Source: Cymodocea nodosa (lineage: Eukaryota; Streptophyta; Magnoliopsida; Alismatales; Cymodoceaceae). From it: a stretch of 64,000 nucleotides of DNA. The stretch lies in the NCBI GenBank assembly GCA_036874045.1, contig CM072337.1, positions 2,976,001 to 3,040,000 on the forward strand, written 5' to 3'. Made by a program: the position numbers and the translations under genes. This document shows positions 1 through 11,342 of this stretch, piece by piece. The notes under the pieces are model-generated. The model did no database searches. It was not told the DNA's origin and saw only the letters and a list, made by a program, of their open reading frames with translations. Positions within the stretch are counted from its first letter, which is position 1. Every line of letters starts with the position of its first letter.

Positions 1-766
1 ACCTGAAGTTCCTACGTTTCTTCAACAGATTTCTAAATTTTCTGGTCAACAATAGTAAATCATCGTTAGAATCACTAGTGACTTCTAAGACTTTATCAGT
101 CTCAAAAGCTAGATCCCTTCTAGGATTTTTCACTTTTGGATCTAAAAGTTGTACTTCATAGGCTATCAGATTTCCTATGAGATCATCAAGAGTATATGTA
201 TTTAAGTCTTTGGACTCTTCAATAGATGTTGTCTTTTGAGCCTAAATTTTAGTTAAAGATCTAATGATCTTTCTTACCAAGTCTTTTTCTTCGAATTTCT
301 TGCCTAATGATTTTAATGAATTTACAATCTCAAGAAAATGGGAAAACATGTTAGAGATACATTTATTTTCATGCATTTTAAAAAGCTCATATTTATGTAC
401 TAACATATTGATCTTAGATTCCTTGACCTGATTAGTACCTTCGTTGGCAACTTCTAATGCATGCCATATCTCATATGCAGTTTGATATGCAGAAACTTTA
501 TTAAATTGATCATGAGATAAAGCACAAAACAAGATGTTTAAACCTTTAGCATTTAGTGTCATTTGCTCCTTTTCATCAAAAGTCCAAGTATCATATGGAG
601 TCGTAACTACTATAGGATTGCTAATTATATGCCATAGTTTGAAATCGATTGACTGAAAGAATACTTTCATCCTATATTTCCAGTAGTTATAATTGCTACC
701 TTCGAATATAGGACGATAATTAGTGGTTTGTCCTTTAGTCATAACTAAGATTTCAGAATTATCCAT
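1..766 (-). pseudogene. gag: Sirevirus gag, N-terminal part (element A)
   Basis: Capsid-type Gag of the UBN2/Retrotran_gag_2 family. The reading frame starts at 766 and shows the family pattern of an N-terminal 'EGSNYNYWKYRM' block, the 'GLNILFCALS' helix and the 'VHKYELFKMHENK' segment. It is closed by one in-frame stop near 242-250, where the related gag at 27144 has the Trp of 'SKWSQK'. The same frame then resumes (TTSIEESKDLNTYTLDDLIG) and runs off the left edge. A single G-to-A change would explain the stop. The upstream neighbour is the primer site. Inactive as it stands; the stop is seen, its cause is inferred. Confidence 0.85.
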
Positions 767-850
767 TTTAAATAGATGATCCGAGGTAAATAACAGGAAA
801 AATCGATTCCTAAATAGAGAAATGAAGGCTTTTAATTACGATAATAATGA

Positions 851-866
851 AGGCTCTGATACTAGT
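851..866 (-). other. Primer-binding site, element A
   Basis: On the minus strand the bases next to the LTR read actagTATCAGAGCC, the usual copia site complementary to initiator tRNA-Met (TGGTATCAGAGC) with a mismatch at the start. It fixes the inner end of the LTR at 867. Confidence 0.85.
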
Positions 867-2120
867 TGTAGGATCGTCTGTATCACAAGAGGGGAGGTGA
901 ATTGTGTCTTTAGTAATTAAATACTAGCAAATAAAACAAGAGCATAAAACACTCGTAAATGAAATTCTATTCTTTTATTTCAAGACAGAATTTACAATAT
1001 CTTTTCAGCTCAATTCCCTTCTTGACGGTTTTGATACAGTAATGTTCGATATACAATTCAAATAGGAAAATAAAGCTCTTATTCAAAATTAATTTTGAAT
1101 TGTATATAACCTGATCTTTTTGCACACAGCTGCTTTCTTTCTCTTTGCTTAGCTTCTGTATCTCTTCTTCTCCAGTTGTCAAATTTCCAAACTTCTTATG
1201 TTCGCAGCTCCTTTTCTGAAATTACTTGGAATTTCAAACTTCTTTTAATGTTGGAGAATTTTTCAGAATATGAATATTCAAACTTAACTTTTCAGTTAGG
1301 GATCCGGATTGAATATTCAGACTTGGTTTTTGAGATTGGGATCCTCTATTGTAATGTAGCTCGTACTCTCTATTAGTAGTCGAACTCTGTTGTCTTTCAC
1401 CTTCAGCATGTTCATCCACTTGATCCACAATCCATAATCCATAATCCATGTACTAATTTTCTCTTTAATCCAAATTACTTCCTATTTTAATTTCCACTTT
1501 CTCCACTAACATTTTGAATTTCCACGATCTCCACTTCGTAGATTCACCAAAATTTTATCTTCCTAGAGTCTCGTAGAATATTTTCTAAGTCTTCGATTTA
1601 GTCGAACATTTATCCTTTAAGTCCTGTAAAAACTCGAACACTTATCCTTTAACTCTTCGAGTTTTTGTACCTATAAAACACATGACTAAACAAAGAAACT
1701 TATCTGTTCGTTAGTCCTTTTATAAAACTCGAACAGTTATCTATCTATGCGTATAAAAGCTTGAACAATTATCTAACTATTCGATTTTTCATTACCGAAC
1801 GCACATGAAAAACACGTGACAACTTAAAACATTAAAAACACACATGCAGATAACCTTAATTATATGAGTTTTTAATATAAAGTATTCGACAAAAACGAAA
1901 CGTTAACTATCTGAAAGTTTAACTATCCGTAACATTAACTATCTAAAAGTTTAACTATTGCAAATCTAACTCTTCGAAAATCTTTAATTTATCTGACAAA
2001 AATAAAACTTTCCGATAATCTGTTAACTATTATACTTAGAGAAATATACTTAGAGAATATTATGTAGACTTATTTAAATACGATAATAAAGCATATATCA
2101 TTAAAATTAAATACCTAACA
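867..2120 (-). repeat. 5' LTR of Sirevirus A
   Basis: On the plus strand it begins TGTAGGATCGT beside the primer site and ends CCTAACA at 2120, about 1254 bp. The body has many short words such as taactatccg, aactcgaac and cacgtg. Its 1594-1950 part recurs at 22871-23199 and its 1610-2120 part at 36823-37334. A minus-strand TATA-like stretch lies near 1716-1724. No ORF in it is credible. Confidence 0.8.
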
Positions 2121-2600
2121 ATACTACGTGCCCTCTCTATTGAGAAATAATTTGTAGTAAACCTTGGAACTCAAATAATTCTTTAATGTCATTCATGTCG
2201 TCCTAGTTTACTAGTCTACTATATATAATATCATAACCCCTAATCTCTTGATATTTATTATATGCTTATTGTCTCCAAAAGTGAACTTCATTTAGAACTT
2301 GCTGTAGGGAAGGGTCAGGCATTTGAATTTGTTGCTCTAGAGGGGTTTGTTCTTGAATTTCTTCTTCAAAATGTTGAACTTGAGTTTGTTGAAAATGATC
2401 CAAAGATTCCTGCATTTCAGCTCCTCTTTCTATTTATGGTAAAGAGTCGGCAAAACTCTCCACTCTTCTTTATTGAATTCTTTCAATTAATTGTAGAAGA
2501 GTCTCTCCCCCTTTAGTGGAATATGTCGAGTCATTTCCTTCTTGTTCTATATGTTCTTGTTCAGCTTCTTCTCTTTCTTCTTCCTCCTGACTACCTGTTT
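2121..2600 (-). pseudogene. Athila env-like fragment (element 0)
   Basis: Plus-strand text here matches 12900-13330 of Athila copy 1 nearly word for word (gccctctct, ccttggaactcaaat, cataacccctaatctcttg). It is therefore the middle of the env-like ORF, read on the minus strand. Sirevirus A cuts it on the left. On the right it is joined directly to a decayed Athila primer site, so gag and pol have been deleted. No open frame of useful length remains. Confidence 0.75.
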
Positions 2601-2621
2601 GGTTGCTTTAGGCAGTACTAG

Positions 2622-2662
2622 AGAACTAGTTTAGTTCCTAGGTAACATCGTTAGAAAACTTG
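2622..2662 (-). other. Decayed Athila primer-binding site (element 0)
   Basis: The minus strand reads CAAGTTTTctaacgatgttacctaggaac split around the site. It aligns with the usual Athila arrangement CAAGTTTT followed by TGGCGCCGTTGCCGGGGA (tRNA-Asp type), mostly with G-to-A and C-to-T changes. It marks the inner edge of the LTR that follows. Confidence 0.55.
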
Positions 2663-2666
2663 TATT

Positions 2667-4843
2667 TGTTAACTTTTGTTTTTAACTTGTGTAAGGATGA
2701 AACGTGTGTCAATAAAAGCACAAGTTTTACATTTATAATTTAACCGCAAGTGCATGGTGCCTATTGTATAAAGCGGTGCAAGTATAGGTCATTTCTATAG
2801 GGAGTTGATCTAAATAACTTTTATTAGATTAATTACTTGACTCATGTCATAATATAACCTGAAAATGCTTTATACATCCTACTCTTATCAAAACAAAAGT
2901 TAGTCCTATGATTGGTAATTATATTAGAAATTATACATATGTGGTTAATTAGTTAATTTAACTATTTAAAGAAACACTTCCATACAATCTCATTCATAAC
3001 TCTAAAAGAACTCTCGAAATTGCAGAATTCATATCAACTTATGGAAATCATTTCTTCTCAAAATACTCACTGAAAAATCATGTAAAAATATGATTTGGAA
3101 AGGATTTTAAACGATCTAAAAATATAGCATAATTTCGAGACTTAATTCAAACCATATGATTATTAGTGACAAATCTAACGCAGATGTGCAACAAGTAGAA
3201 ATAAAACACAGATTGCGCGACTTAACTTCGTCATCTCAAAAATCCATTTTACAGATCATAAAAATACAATTGGTACACTGAGAAATTGATAATCAAAGAC
3301 GCTCAAAAACTCTGCCCAGAACTTGCGTCCAGGTCAGAAACACCTGTCAACACTTAAATCGAAAATACCATTCAAATGATCTCCAAAAATTACGAAACCA
3401 AAACCATTGGTAAGTAGACTCGAAGATACATGAGATTGCATCAAAAATTATTCAAAATCGATGTCTGAGCTGAGAGAATTGAAATAATAAAAATACCCAA
3501 ACTCTGTACACGGTTCCCCTTATTACATAAGCAACCATTTCATTGAACATCCTATTTACACCCATGATATGCACATATAAACAAGATGAAAACCACGTTT
3601 AAACTAGAATCTACATCAAGATAACATCTGGAATTAATTAACTATATGAAAACTACACTGAAATGCAATGCAATAACATTCAAACAACACAAACATAACA
3701 TAAAAACATGAAACAACATACCTATGCATACATACACAACATGAACATAATTTATGCATAGGGATCTCTCTCAAATCTCACTCATACCTTGAAGAACACC
3801 TCTTCCTCAGCAATGGATCCGTGGTTGGACGAAACCACACTCTTCAACCATGTTTTCCCAAGGTCTCACCCCTTGGAACGTCACCTATAGCAAGGGCCTT
3901 CCACAGTTGCAAGAGCAAGAGCACTCAGCCTCCTTCCACTTCCCTTGGATGTCAAAACAGAGTTTCCAGCCCCTCCTTTGCTTCTGAAGATGCTCCTTGG
4001 AACCACCCAAATCCACAAGTCAAACACCACTCCCACTTGCCGTCCAAGCTTCCTCCTCCAAGACAGCCACAACCATCACCCTTGGAAACCCTTTGAGGAC
4101 GTGAATCAAGATGGAAAAAGAGAGATATGATGCTGGTTTGAGAGGGGGAACGACACCCTTGAGTGTCCACCTTCAGCCACAAGAAAAGGAGTCCTTGGAG
4201 AAGTGAACCGTCGGTTGGAATGGAAGAAAATGAGAAGAGATACTTTCGACGTGAGGCTTACTCCTATTAATATTGGTGACTCTTGGTCTTCCAAGATTGA
4301 TCCAATGGTTGAGATTTATCCGAGCCTATTTTACCTTTTGATACACCATCCAAGGGCTGAGATTTAACCCTCTTATAATTCCTTGATGTCACCTATTTTC
4401 ATCAATAAAACTCATACACAAATTAAGATTATTCAATCACATGTAGAATTATATCATGAATAATAACAAAAAATCATTATAGGTGCATCTATAACAATAT
4501 TTCATTAAGATAATGAGAGTATAATTTTAAATTCTTATCATGTATCACTTTTATATCTTAATACTAAATCTTTGAAAAGCATAAGTGAAATTGATAAGTG
4601 AAGATCATGCGTGCAATACAATTGTGTTCCATGTAATTTATCCTAAATAACTAAGTGTCTACACGTGGGCTATTAAACTTAACATTAATTCCATTAAAGG
4701 TAAATTTGTGCATTATTTCATTTTTAATTCCTAAAAACATGCATAGCCTAAAAATATAACTTTCATGTAATTCAATATAAAAATCATATACTATGCACTT
4801 GTAATCCATAAAATGCATGCTTTAACATATAATAAAATGCACA
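2667..4843 (-). repeat. Long divergent Athila-type LTR (LTR0)
   Basis: Non-coding stretch that starts TGTTAAC next to the primer site and can be ended at …ATGCACA, about 2.2 kb. Only its first 150 bases resemble LTR1 and LTR2 (a 'gcaagtgca…gtgcaagtataggtc' block). The rest is different and includes a GC-richer patch at 3780-4290. The short ORFs over that patch overlap on both strands and look like chance. Calling it an LTR rests on the adjacent primer site and the TG…CA ends; the right boundary is uncertain. Confidence 0.45.
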
Positions 4844-4845
4844 AA

Positions 4846-6780
4846 TCTTAACTTTACAACTTGGTTAATTTATCTTTGTGCTTATATCAATAATTTTTTT
4901 TTAGAAGTAAACAAACAACATTTCACACAAATTAGATATTAATTCTAATTTGTATTTTAACTGCAAGTACATAGTGTATATTATATTTGTGTGCAAGTAC
5001 AGGTCGATCCCATAGAGAATTGAGTATGAATTGTGTACTGTTCCATTTTTTATATTATACTTAATGTGTTCAATAATCACTTCGTTGAGTTACAGTTAAC
5101 ACAACAGACTAATCTCGTGGACTTAAGTTAACTCCACGAGCCTATCTTTCCAATTTAATACTACTATTTACAGAGGAATTTGGCCAACCATTAGGCGATT
5201 CCACAAATTGTAAATAACATCAATTAAGCTCTTTAATGTTAGTGAATATTAGATTTATCATTAGGCAATACTAACATTCAGATATTTCAAACAGTAGTCA
5301 TTAAAATCTTTAAGTATTTGGAACGAATCAATTTCAGTAAATTGTAAAACTATTATCTATTTTCTGAATCAAATACACATAAACATTCACAATATTGACA
5401 ATGATAACTTTAATCACGATACAAAACAAACAATACAACACTTAAATACGAAATATAAACACAGATAAGTTGTTGTTTTTGGTATTTTAGTTTTGAGATG
5501 TTCATGAAAATGGCCAAAAGGTGAAATGTAAAAAATTAATCTCTATCGACAGTAAATACTTTCATCACTACATGCTACGCGATTACACCACTGAAAACTT
5601 AATCACTTACAATTCTACCTCCTCTCCCTATAGAATCGCGAGTCTAGAATTGCAAGATGATCTCGTCTTTAGCATACTGGCATCAACTCGAAACTAAGGC
5701 TAGAAGCTTTACGATCTCCTAAGATATGAGTCAGTGTTTGGTGAAAATGGCTTCCCTTCCTACGACGCGATCACTCCTCACAATGGTTGTCAAGCACCAT
5801 GTTTGGCTTGGAATCGACCCGACATCAGGAAAGTATCCTTACAGACCTTTGATGGTTGGTGATTATGGTGGTGGTGTGGAGCTTCAGGGAACTTCCGACG
5901 CTGCCTGTAGATAGCGCGGTTCTCCACCTCTGCATACACACACTTCTTTGTCTTTTCTCCTTTTCTTTTATATTTCTTTAGTAGTAACTGCTTCTACTTA
6001 GATGATCGGTTGGATTTCCTTCATTCATATCAACGATGGTTATTTCTTCTCCCTTCCACGAGTGAATTCCTACATGATATGTGCAATCGTGGTTTTTCTT
6101 CGAATGTCTTGTTTCTATAACTGCTATAGTGGCATATTAGAAAATAAATGGTCCGTGGAGTTACAGATAACTCAACAGACTTACTTCATTGATTTAACTA
6201 TAAAACACATGCAATAAAGAAATAAGCTGCTAACATAACACGTTACCTTAGTGTGCATTCATGTAACCCTACGCGTATAGTTGTGCTAACTTAACGAGTT
6301 AAACATGTGCATCTCTCGTGATATACTAAAGCATTTAAATTCAACACGTACATAATTCTAACTTAACAAGTTCAAATATTTTGGATACTTACAAACCTAA
6401 CTATTTGATGCCTAAATGCATTTTGGGTAGTTAACAGATAACTTATCGAAAATTCACTTAAGTCATGCATTATGGTTTTGACACGTGTACTTTAGGAAAT
6501 AATAAAATATTCTTTAAAACATAACTACCTGGTACATTCAATATAACTCTCTAAAATAACAGAAAATTTGGATACTTAAGAATTTCACACCCTGCAATTT
6601 AACGATAGTTCAGAAATGTACTAAATTAACATTAATTCCCTGAAATTGTACAGATTCTTTCATTAAAGCATATAACAGTGCAATTATAATATAATAGCTT
6701 AATTCTCATATGATAAGCTAAATATTATGCAATTAACCATTATTTAACCGTTAATATTATGCACTTTTTCATTCTAACAC
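4846..6780 (-). repeat. LTR1 (3' LTR of Athila element 1)
   Basis: Matches LTR2 (18271-20549) along its length, including the blocks 'ggtcgatcccatag', 'gcttcccttcc' and 'gtgaattcctac'. It ends …ttctaaca at 6780, directly before the purine tract. Its outer end reads TCTTAAC where LTR2 has TGTTAAC. It holds one copy of the repeat unit that is present three times in LTR2. The ORFs at 5726 and 6002 are LTR sequence, not genes. Confidence 0.8.
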
Positions 6781-6800
6781 TTCCCTCATACTTAAATTTT
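6781..6800 (-). other. Polypurine tract, Athila element 1
   Basis: The minus strand reads …gtatgagggaag immediately before the LTR start TGTTAGAATG. This is a decayed version of the cleaner tract at 20550. Confidence 0.65.
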
Positions 6801-8602
6801 GCTAGTCCCTTAGCAAACTAAGATCTAATTAATTGGTCTTTCTAAAGTGCTAGAATTAATTCTTCCTTTTGTTCTTCTTTTCAGCATAAGAATTTAGATT
6901 ATTATATAGATATTCTATATGTTTTAGTAATCTATTTTAACATTGTTTTCTCCTCTTCAACTTGTAAATATACTTAGAATTTATGTAAATTACATACAAA
7001 ATATATCAGCATCACATAGGTGTTAATTATATTATCATTTGGTCTTCTTTTCAGCATCTGTCATCCTGAATTTTCCAATAAGATTTCCAGAATAAATTTC
7101 AACAACATACAAATCAAAACACAATCCAATTCAATATGATTAAGACAAGTAAAATAAAGATTTGTATCTCAAATAAACAACTTCAAAAATTTTCTAGATT
7201 CATATTTTAGCAATTTTAGATAATAGAAAATATACTCGATTCAAAAGATATCTGTAATTCACAAAACACTTGTATCTTTTCAGAATAGTATATGCATATT
7301 TGTACTTTAAAAGTTACTTTGACAAGCTTAAATCATACAAGAGCTTTCTAGTGTACCCATGTATCAAGCTTTCAGTCAACAATCCCAGATCTGATTAGGA
7401 TCTTAGGTTGCTAGATTTAAAGAGTCATTTTTTCAGGTCAACAATCCTTACATACCTATCTACTTAAGTACAAAAGGTTCGTGATCAAACAAGTCAATAA
7501 ACTCTCAAAGTTTTTTTTTTTTTTTTTTTTTTCTTTTCAACATAGTATATATACGTATTTCATTAATACAGATGTAATAAAACACCAATCTCATATAGTC
7601 CTGCTTCTATTATTTACTGAAAATATGAATCCATCTCAATAAGCTCATACTTTTTTCTATAGTTTAATAAGATTTACACATAAATCATTCTACAAGTTTA
7701 ATCAATCAAATTAAATGTATCCTTGATTGTATGCATTTCATTTAATCCAAAAATCAACATTTTATCTCTTTCAAGATTTCAGATAATTTACTGAGTTTTA
7801 GTTAAGCATTCTGATTTCATTTTAAAATCGTGAAATTGTTAAATTCATAAAATTCAGCAAAAACATAAGATACTATATATAGATTTGTATGAATAATAAA
7901 ATTTGTAGCATCTTATATAGGATTATAAATATAACATTCAAGCAGTTACAGTTAAAAAATTTTACAGTCTCAATTATCGGATAGTTACAGCAAATTCATA
8001 AAAATTTTTAATTTCCATAAAACTTTGCAGTACCATTCTAATTCCTTTAATTAACAAACTTACATAGCTGTTACTTTAATTACCTCCCCCCCCATACCTA
8101 TATTTTGCATCGTCCTCAATGTAAAAGATTTTACAATAAATTCAGTAATTGTAGTAGGCATGACTATTGTTTCGTTGACTTAGCTTCTAACTTAACGAAC
8201 TTAATTCATTGAGTTAATGAATAACTCCACGAATTGAGTTTAAATCTAAATTCAAGATAAGTAATCAATTACGTACCTTTTTTTTTGTATCTCCTTCAGT
8301 ATATTCCGATTTTTGATTCTAAAAAACTTTTCATTCACGAATAAAAGCAAAATATATAACAAAATAACATTTAACAAAACAGATATTGTTAAATCAGTGT
8401 CTTGTGTGGAACTTAGGCTCCTTTGCCTTTGGTGGCTCACAAGCAAGCTAGTTGGTTTCCTAGAACAGATACCAACAAATTGGATTGATATTTTGTTTTT
8501 TTTTTCTTATAAAATAAAACTAAAACTAAAAAAAAATTTCATTTTTTTTATTATTAAAATAAATGCAAAATACACACAACATTAAAAACATAAAATTATA
8601 AT
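6801..8602 (-). other. Untranslated 3' block of Athila 1 (shared with Sireviruses)
   Basis: No gene here. The part at about 6950-7880 is recognisably the same sequence as the Sirevirus block at 48280-49215; both contain 'caatcccagatct', 'ttaggttgc' and 'aataaactctcaaag' in the same order. A long T run lies at 7509-7532. A second purine tract (minus strand, a run of eight G at about 8087-8094) lies at 8080-8101. The block sits between the F-box ORF and the polypurine tract, so it would be 3' UTR of any transcript. Confidence 0.7.
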
Positions 8603-9742
8603 TTAAGAACATGATTGAAAAGTAGTAACAAATGGAATAAACGTGTCAGTCCAAGTAAATTTTTTAGGCATAATTCTTTTTACTATTAATTTTGTTTTAA
8701 TGCAGTTCGTTTTCCTTCTTAATTTGTAAACTTGCAGTATGTTATCAATACTAAATATAAGTGTATTACCATTAATGAAATGAAATGTAGAAATGGATCC
8801 TTTTATGTTCCAAGATAATGTAGCTGTTAATATTTCTACATCTATTTCAATATATTTCTCTTCCCACTTTCATTCATTTATGTCTTTCATAATCCATATT
8901 TGAAATTTCATCAATTCATCCCACCATCTTATTAGACATAAAGTAGGATCATCATATTCATTATACCACATTCTTAATTGAATTTTATTATATTCTGTAG
9001 ATGGTGGTTTAGCTATATCACTCGGTATAGGTAAAATTTCTATAAAGTCATTATCATAACTATTTATGCTTACTATGTATAAATCAGATCCAAATGCAAT
9101 TGATATATCTGTGACTAGATATATATATCCATCAAGTATGACATGTATGCTGTTAATTAATGATTTCTGTCTTAGATATATCATAATATTTTCGGTCCAA
9201 GATCTATTCAGAAAATTATACACACTTCAGCATAAATCTTCATCCCAATTTCAAGTTGGTCTGCAATAATACAATTTTTTAGGAATAGTAAAATTTTTAT
9301 AAGAAAATATTAAAGTTGACCTACAATTTTCAGTTAGTACTTCATATCTATTAGGCCTTCCTATATTCCACTCTTCTCTTGTGATAGGATTTCTAATCAA
9401 AATGTCAGGTAACAGAATTGCATACCTTGGTTTGGTTCTATATATAATTAATCCTTCATCCATCCCCATAATATGATCTATTCCTTCTAATGTATTGGGT
9501 GGAATTCCAGTAGTTTCTTCCATATTCAGATATTCATAGCTAATTAAACTACGATTAAATGACTTCCATAAAAATCTATCTCTAATCTTAGTCATTTTTG
9601 CAGCTTGTAGTCCATAAAAATATTTTTCTTTGACACAGTCTTTAATATCCTTTAATACACAACACAATCTGCACAGATCTTTAGCTAACAAGTTACTCAA
9701 TACTTCCCTTAGTGCGTCCAACGGTAATTTCATAAATTCCAT
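8603..9742 (-). pseudogene. F-box-like protein with FBA-type C-terminus, pseudogene (copy 1)
   Basis: One reading frame of 379 codons broken by three in-frame stops (near 9252, 9234 and 8871). Two of them (near 9234 and 8871) fall at codons that are sense in the intact copy at 21528-22502; at 8871 TGG has become TGA. The N-terminus MEFMKLPLDALREVLSNLLA fits the start of an F-box (LP-x-D-x-L-x-E-x-L). The later 'DELMKFQIWIMKD' fits F-box-associated domains, which bind substrates of SCF ubiquitin ligases. The C-terminus is about 70 residues longer than copy 2. A strong splice acceptor (…ttatgttatacag) precedes the exon at 9754. Coding strand, order and spacing match the element's own genes. Function is inferred from family resemblance only. 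Confidence 0.7.
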
Positions 9743-9753
9743 CTGTTGTGATT

Positions 9754-11342
9754 CTGTATAACATAAACAAAAATTTAGTAGAGACAAAATTAGCATAACT
9801 ACTTCACACCCTCGTGGAGTTAGGTCATAACTCAACGGATTAAGTTCGTTGAGTTAAGTAATAACTCTACGATACTATTAACTATAAGTAAACTTACATT
9901 TTTATTTTATTTTTATACCTACTATATTATACATAGTTACTTAAGTTATACTACTTCATTCAGCTACCCTCCTAGAGGAGGTATCAATTTCATTAATAGT
10001 TCTATTGGCAGGGCTAGGTATTGCTTGTATTAGCAATCCTCTAGTAGGTCTAACTTCCATTGATTCCTTCTATCTAAGTGGTATATTTCTATTTTGATTT
10101 TGAATTGCAGCATTTCCAAATACAAGATCTAAATGATTGTTTAATTGTTGGATTATCTTTTCTAATTTCTCTATTCTAGATCATTGTTCAATTAATGCTT
10201 CATAACTTATATTCTTGTCATTTATATTTTCTCCTCCTTGGAAATTGTTGTTTCTCCAAGATAAATTCGAATGATTTCTCCAATTAGGGTTATAAGAATT
10301 TCCAAAGTTATCTTTCTAGTTTCTAGCATAAATAATATCTAGATCATTAATGTTTGCATTCTTTTCTACTAGTTTTTGATTTAATGATAACTCTTCTATT
10401 TTCTTTGTTAATTTAGTTAATTTAACTTTAAGTATAGTGCTTGAATCTATTTCATGCATTCCCCTTGGCAATATTCTTTTATCTATAATAGCTTCAGCCG
10501 AGTTTTCCTACTATGTAGTTCTTTTTGTAAAGTTTTCTAAATATGCCCATGCTTCTTCACTACGTAGTTGTAAAAATTCATTCTGACAAGTAAATTCTAA
10601 TAAAGATTTTGTTGAAACATCTATGCCTTCATAAATTATACCTATTAATTGTGCTTTACTCATTGCATGATGTGGACATTGAGTTAGTAAATCTTTAAAT
10701 CTTTCAAAATATTTCCAAAATGATTCTCCCTATTTTTTGCTACACATTAATATTTCTTTTTTCTTTTTAATCGTTTGATGTGCTAGATAATATTTTTCTA
10801 GGAAAATAGAGTAAAATTCAGTCTTTGTAAAATTGAACCAGGCAACAGAGTATATAACCATCTCTTAGCTGTGTCTTTTAAAGCAAAAGGGATATATCTA
10901 AGTTTAATAGCATCTATACTCATGTTCGACATTTTCATCATTTGACAAACTTCGTTAAATTCTCTAAGGAAATAATAGGCATCCTCTCTTTCTAATCCAT
11001 GAAAATGTGGGAATTGACTAATATAATTAGAGTTCAGTTCAAATCTATCTCCCTCAAAGTTTGGCAATCGAATACATGAAGGTTCATCAATTAATTCAGG
11101 ATACAGAATTTTTCCTAATGATTTTTCTACTGGAGTAGTCATATCTTCGTTCTCTTTTAAAGAAAGGTTAGCTATACTCCTAAGGATTTCGTTAAAGTCC
11201 AATTTAGAAAATATTTCAGTATGTCTCTATGTTGAATAATCCTAGGTAGGTGTTCTTACTAATTGTTTAGTGCTAAGAGAATGAATCCATGTGCTCATAA
11301 ACTCTTAACATATAGTAAAATAGTAGAAGATTAATTACATAC
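9754..11342 (-). other. Intron of the leader/F-box transcript, containing gag
   Basis: The donor on the minus strand is cagattG|GTATGT at 11343/11342. The acceptor is tttatgttatacAG|AATCA at 9754/9753. Element 2 has the same leader and the same F-box exon joined exactly at these points (…cagactG|AATCAACAAATGG at about 22484), so the 1589 bp behave as a removable intron. It contains a same-strand Athila gag pseudogene. Confidence 0.75.
9960..11202 (-). pseudogene. gag: Athila gag (copy 1, inside the intron)
   Basis: Retrotrans_gag-type capsid protein: the N-terminal stretch 'FEGDRFELNSNYISQFPHFH' is followed by 'LREFNEVCQMMKMSNMSIDA' and 'YIPFALKDTAKRWLYTL'. After a frameshift near 10800 come a 'KYFERFKDLLTQCPHHAMSK'-like block and a C-terminal part ending near 9960. 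Several stops interrupt it. The frame has no ATG: its first codons (…HTEIFSKLDFNEIL) follow an in-frame TAG inside a conserved acatAG|A that could be a splice acceptor. Odd position: it lies downstream of env-like, not between primer site and pol. Confidence 0.8.

Larger units (their letters stand above)
1..2120 (-). mobile_element. Sirevirus-type Ty1/copia element A (5' part only)
   Basis: Minus-strand element: reading leftwards come the 5' LTR, an initiator-Met primer site and gag, which runs off the window at base 1. The right LTR end (…CCTAACA at 2111-2120) abuts Athila env-like sequence, so the element inserted into an older Athila copy. The target duplication cannot be checked because the other end lies outside the window. 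Lineage is called from the UBN2-type gag and from an LTR end of the same kind as Sirevirus D at 37334. Confidence 0.8.

Noticed and set aside
3821..4182. Overlapping ORFs on both strands in the GC-richer patch of LTR0, looking like a proline/serine-rich protein
   Set aside because: Four frames are open at once over the same bases, which follows from base composition. No domain, intron signal or neighbour supports a gene.
7509..7532. Long T run as a poly-A tail of a LINE or SINE
   Set aside because: No LINE ORF or SINE promoter boxes lie beside it, and the other copies of the same block have shorter or no T run, so it is a local homopolymer expansion.
7800..8816. A second intron, because copy 2 lacks this 1 kb
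   Set aside because: An AG lies at one end, but the other border in copy 1 reads TCTTGG with no GT, and the missing part includes in-frame coding sequence. A plain deletion fits better.
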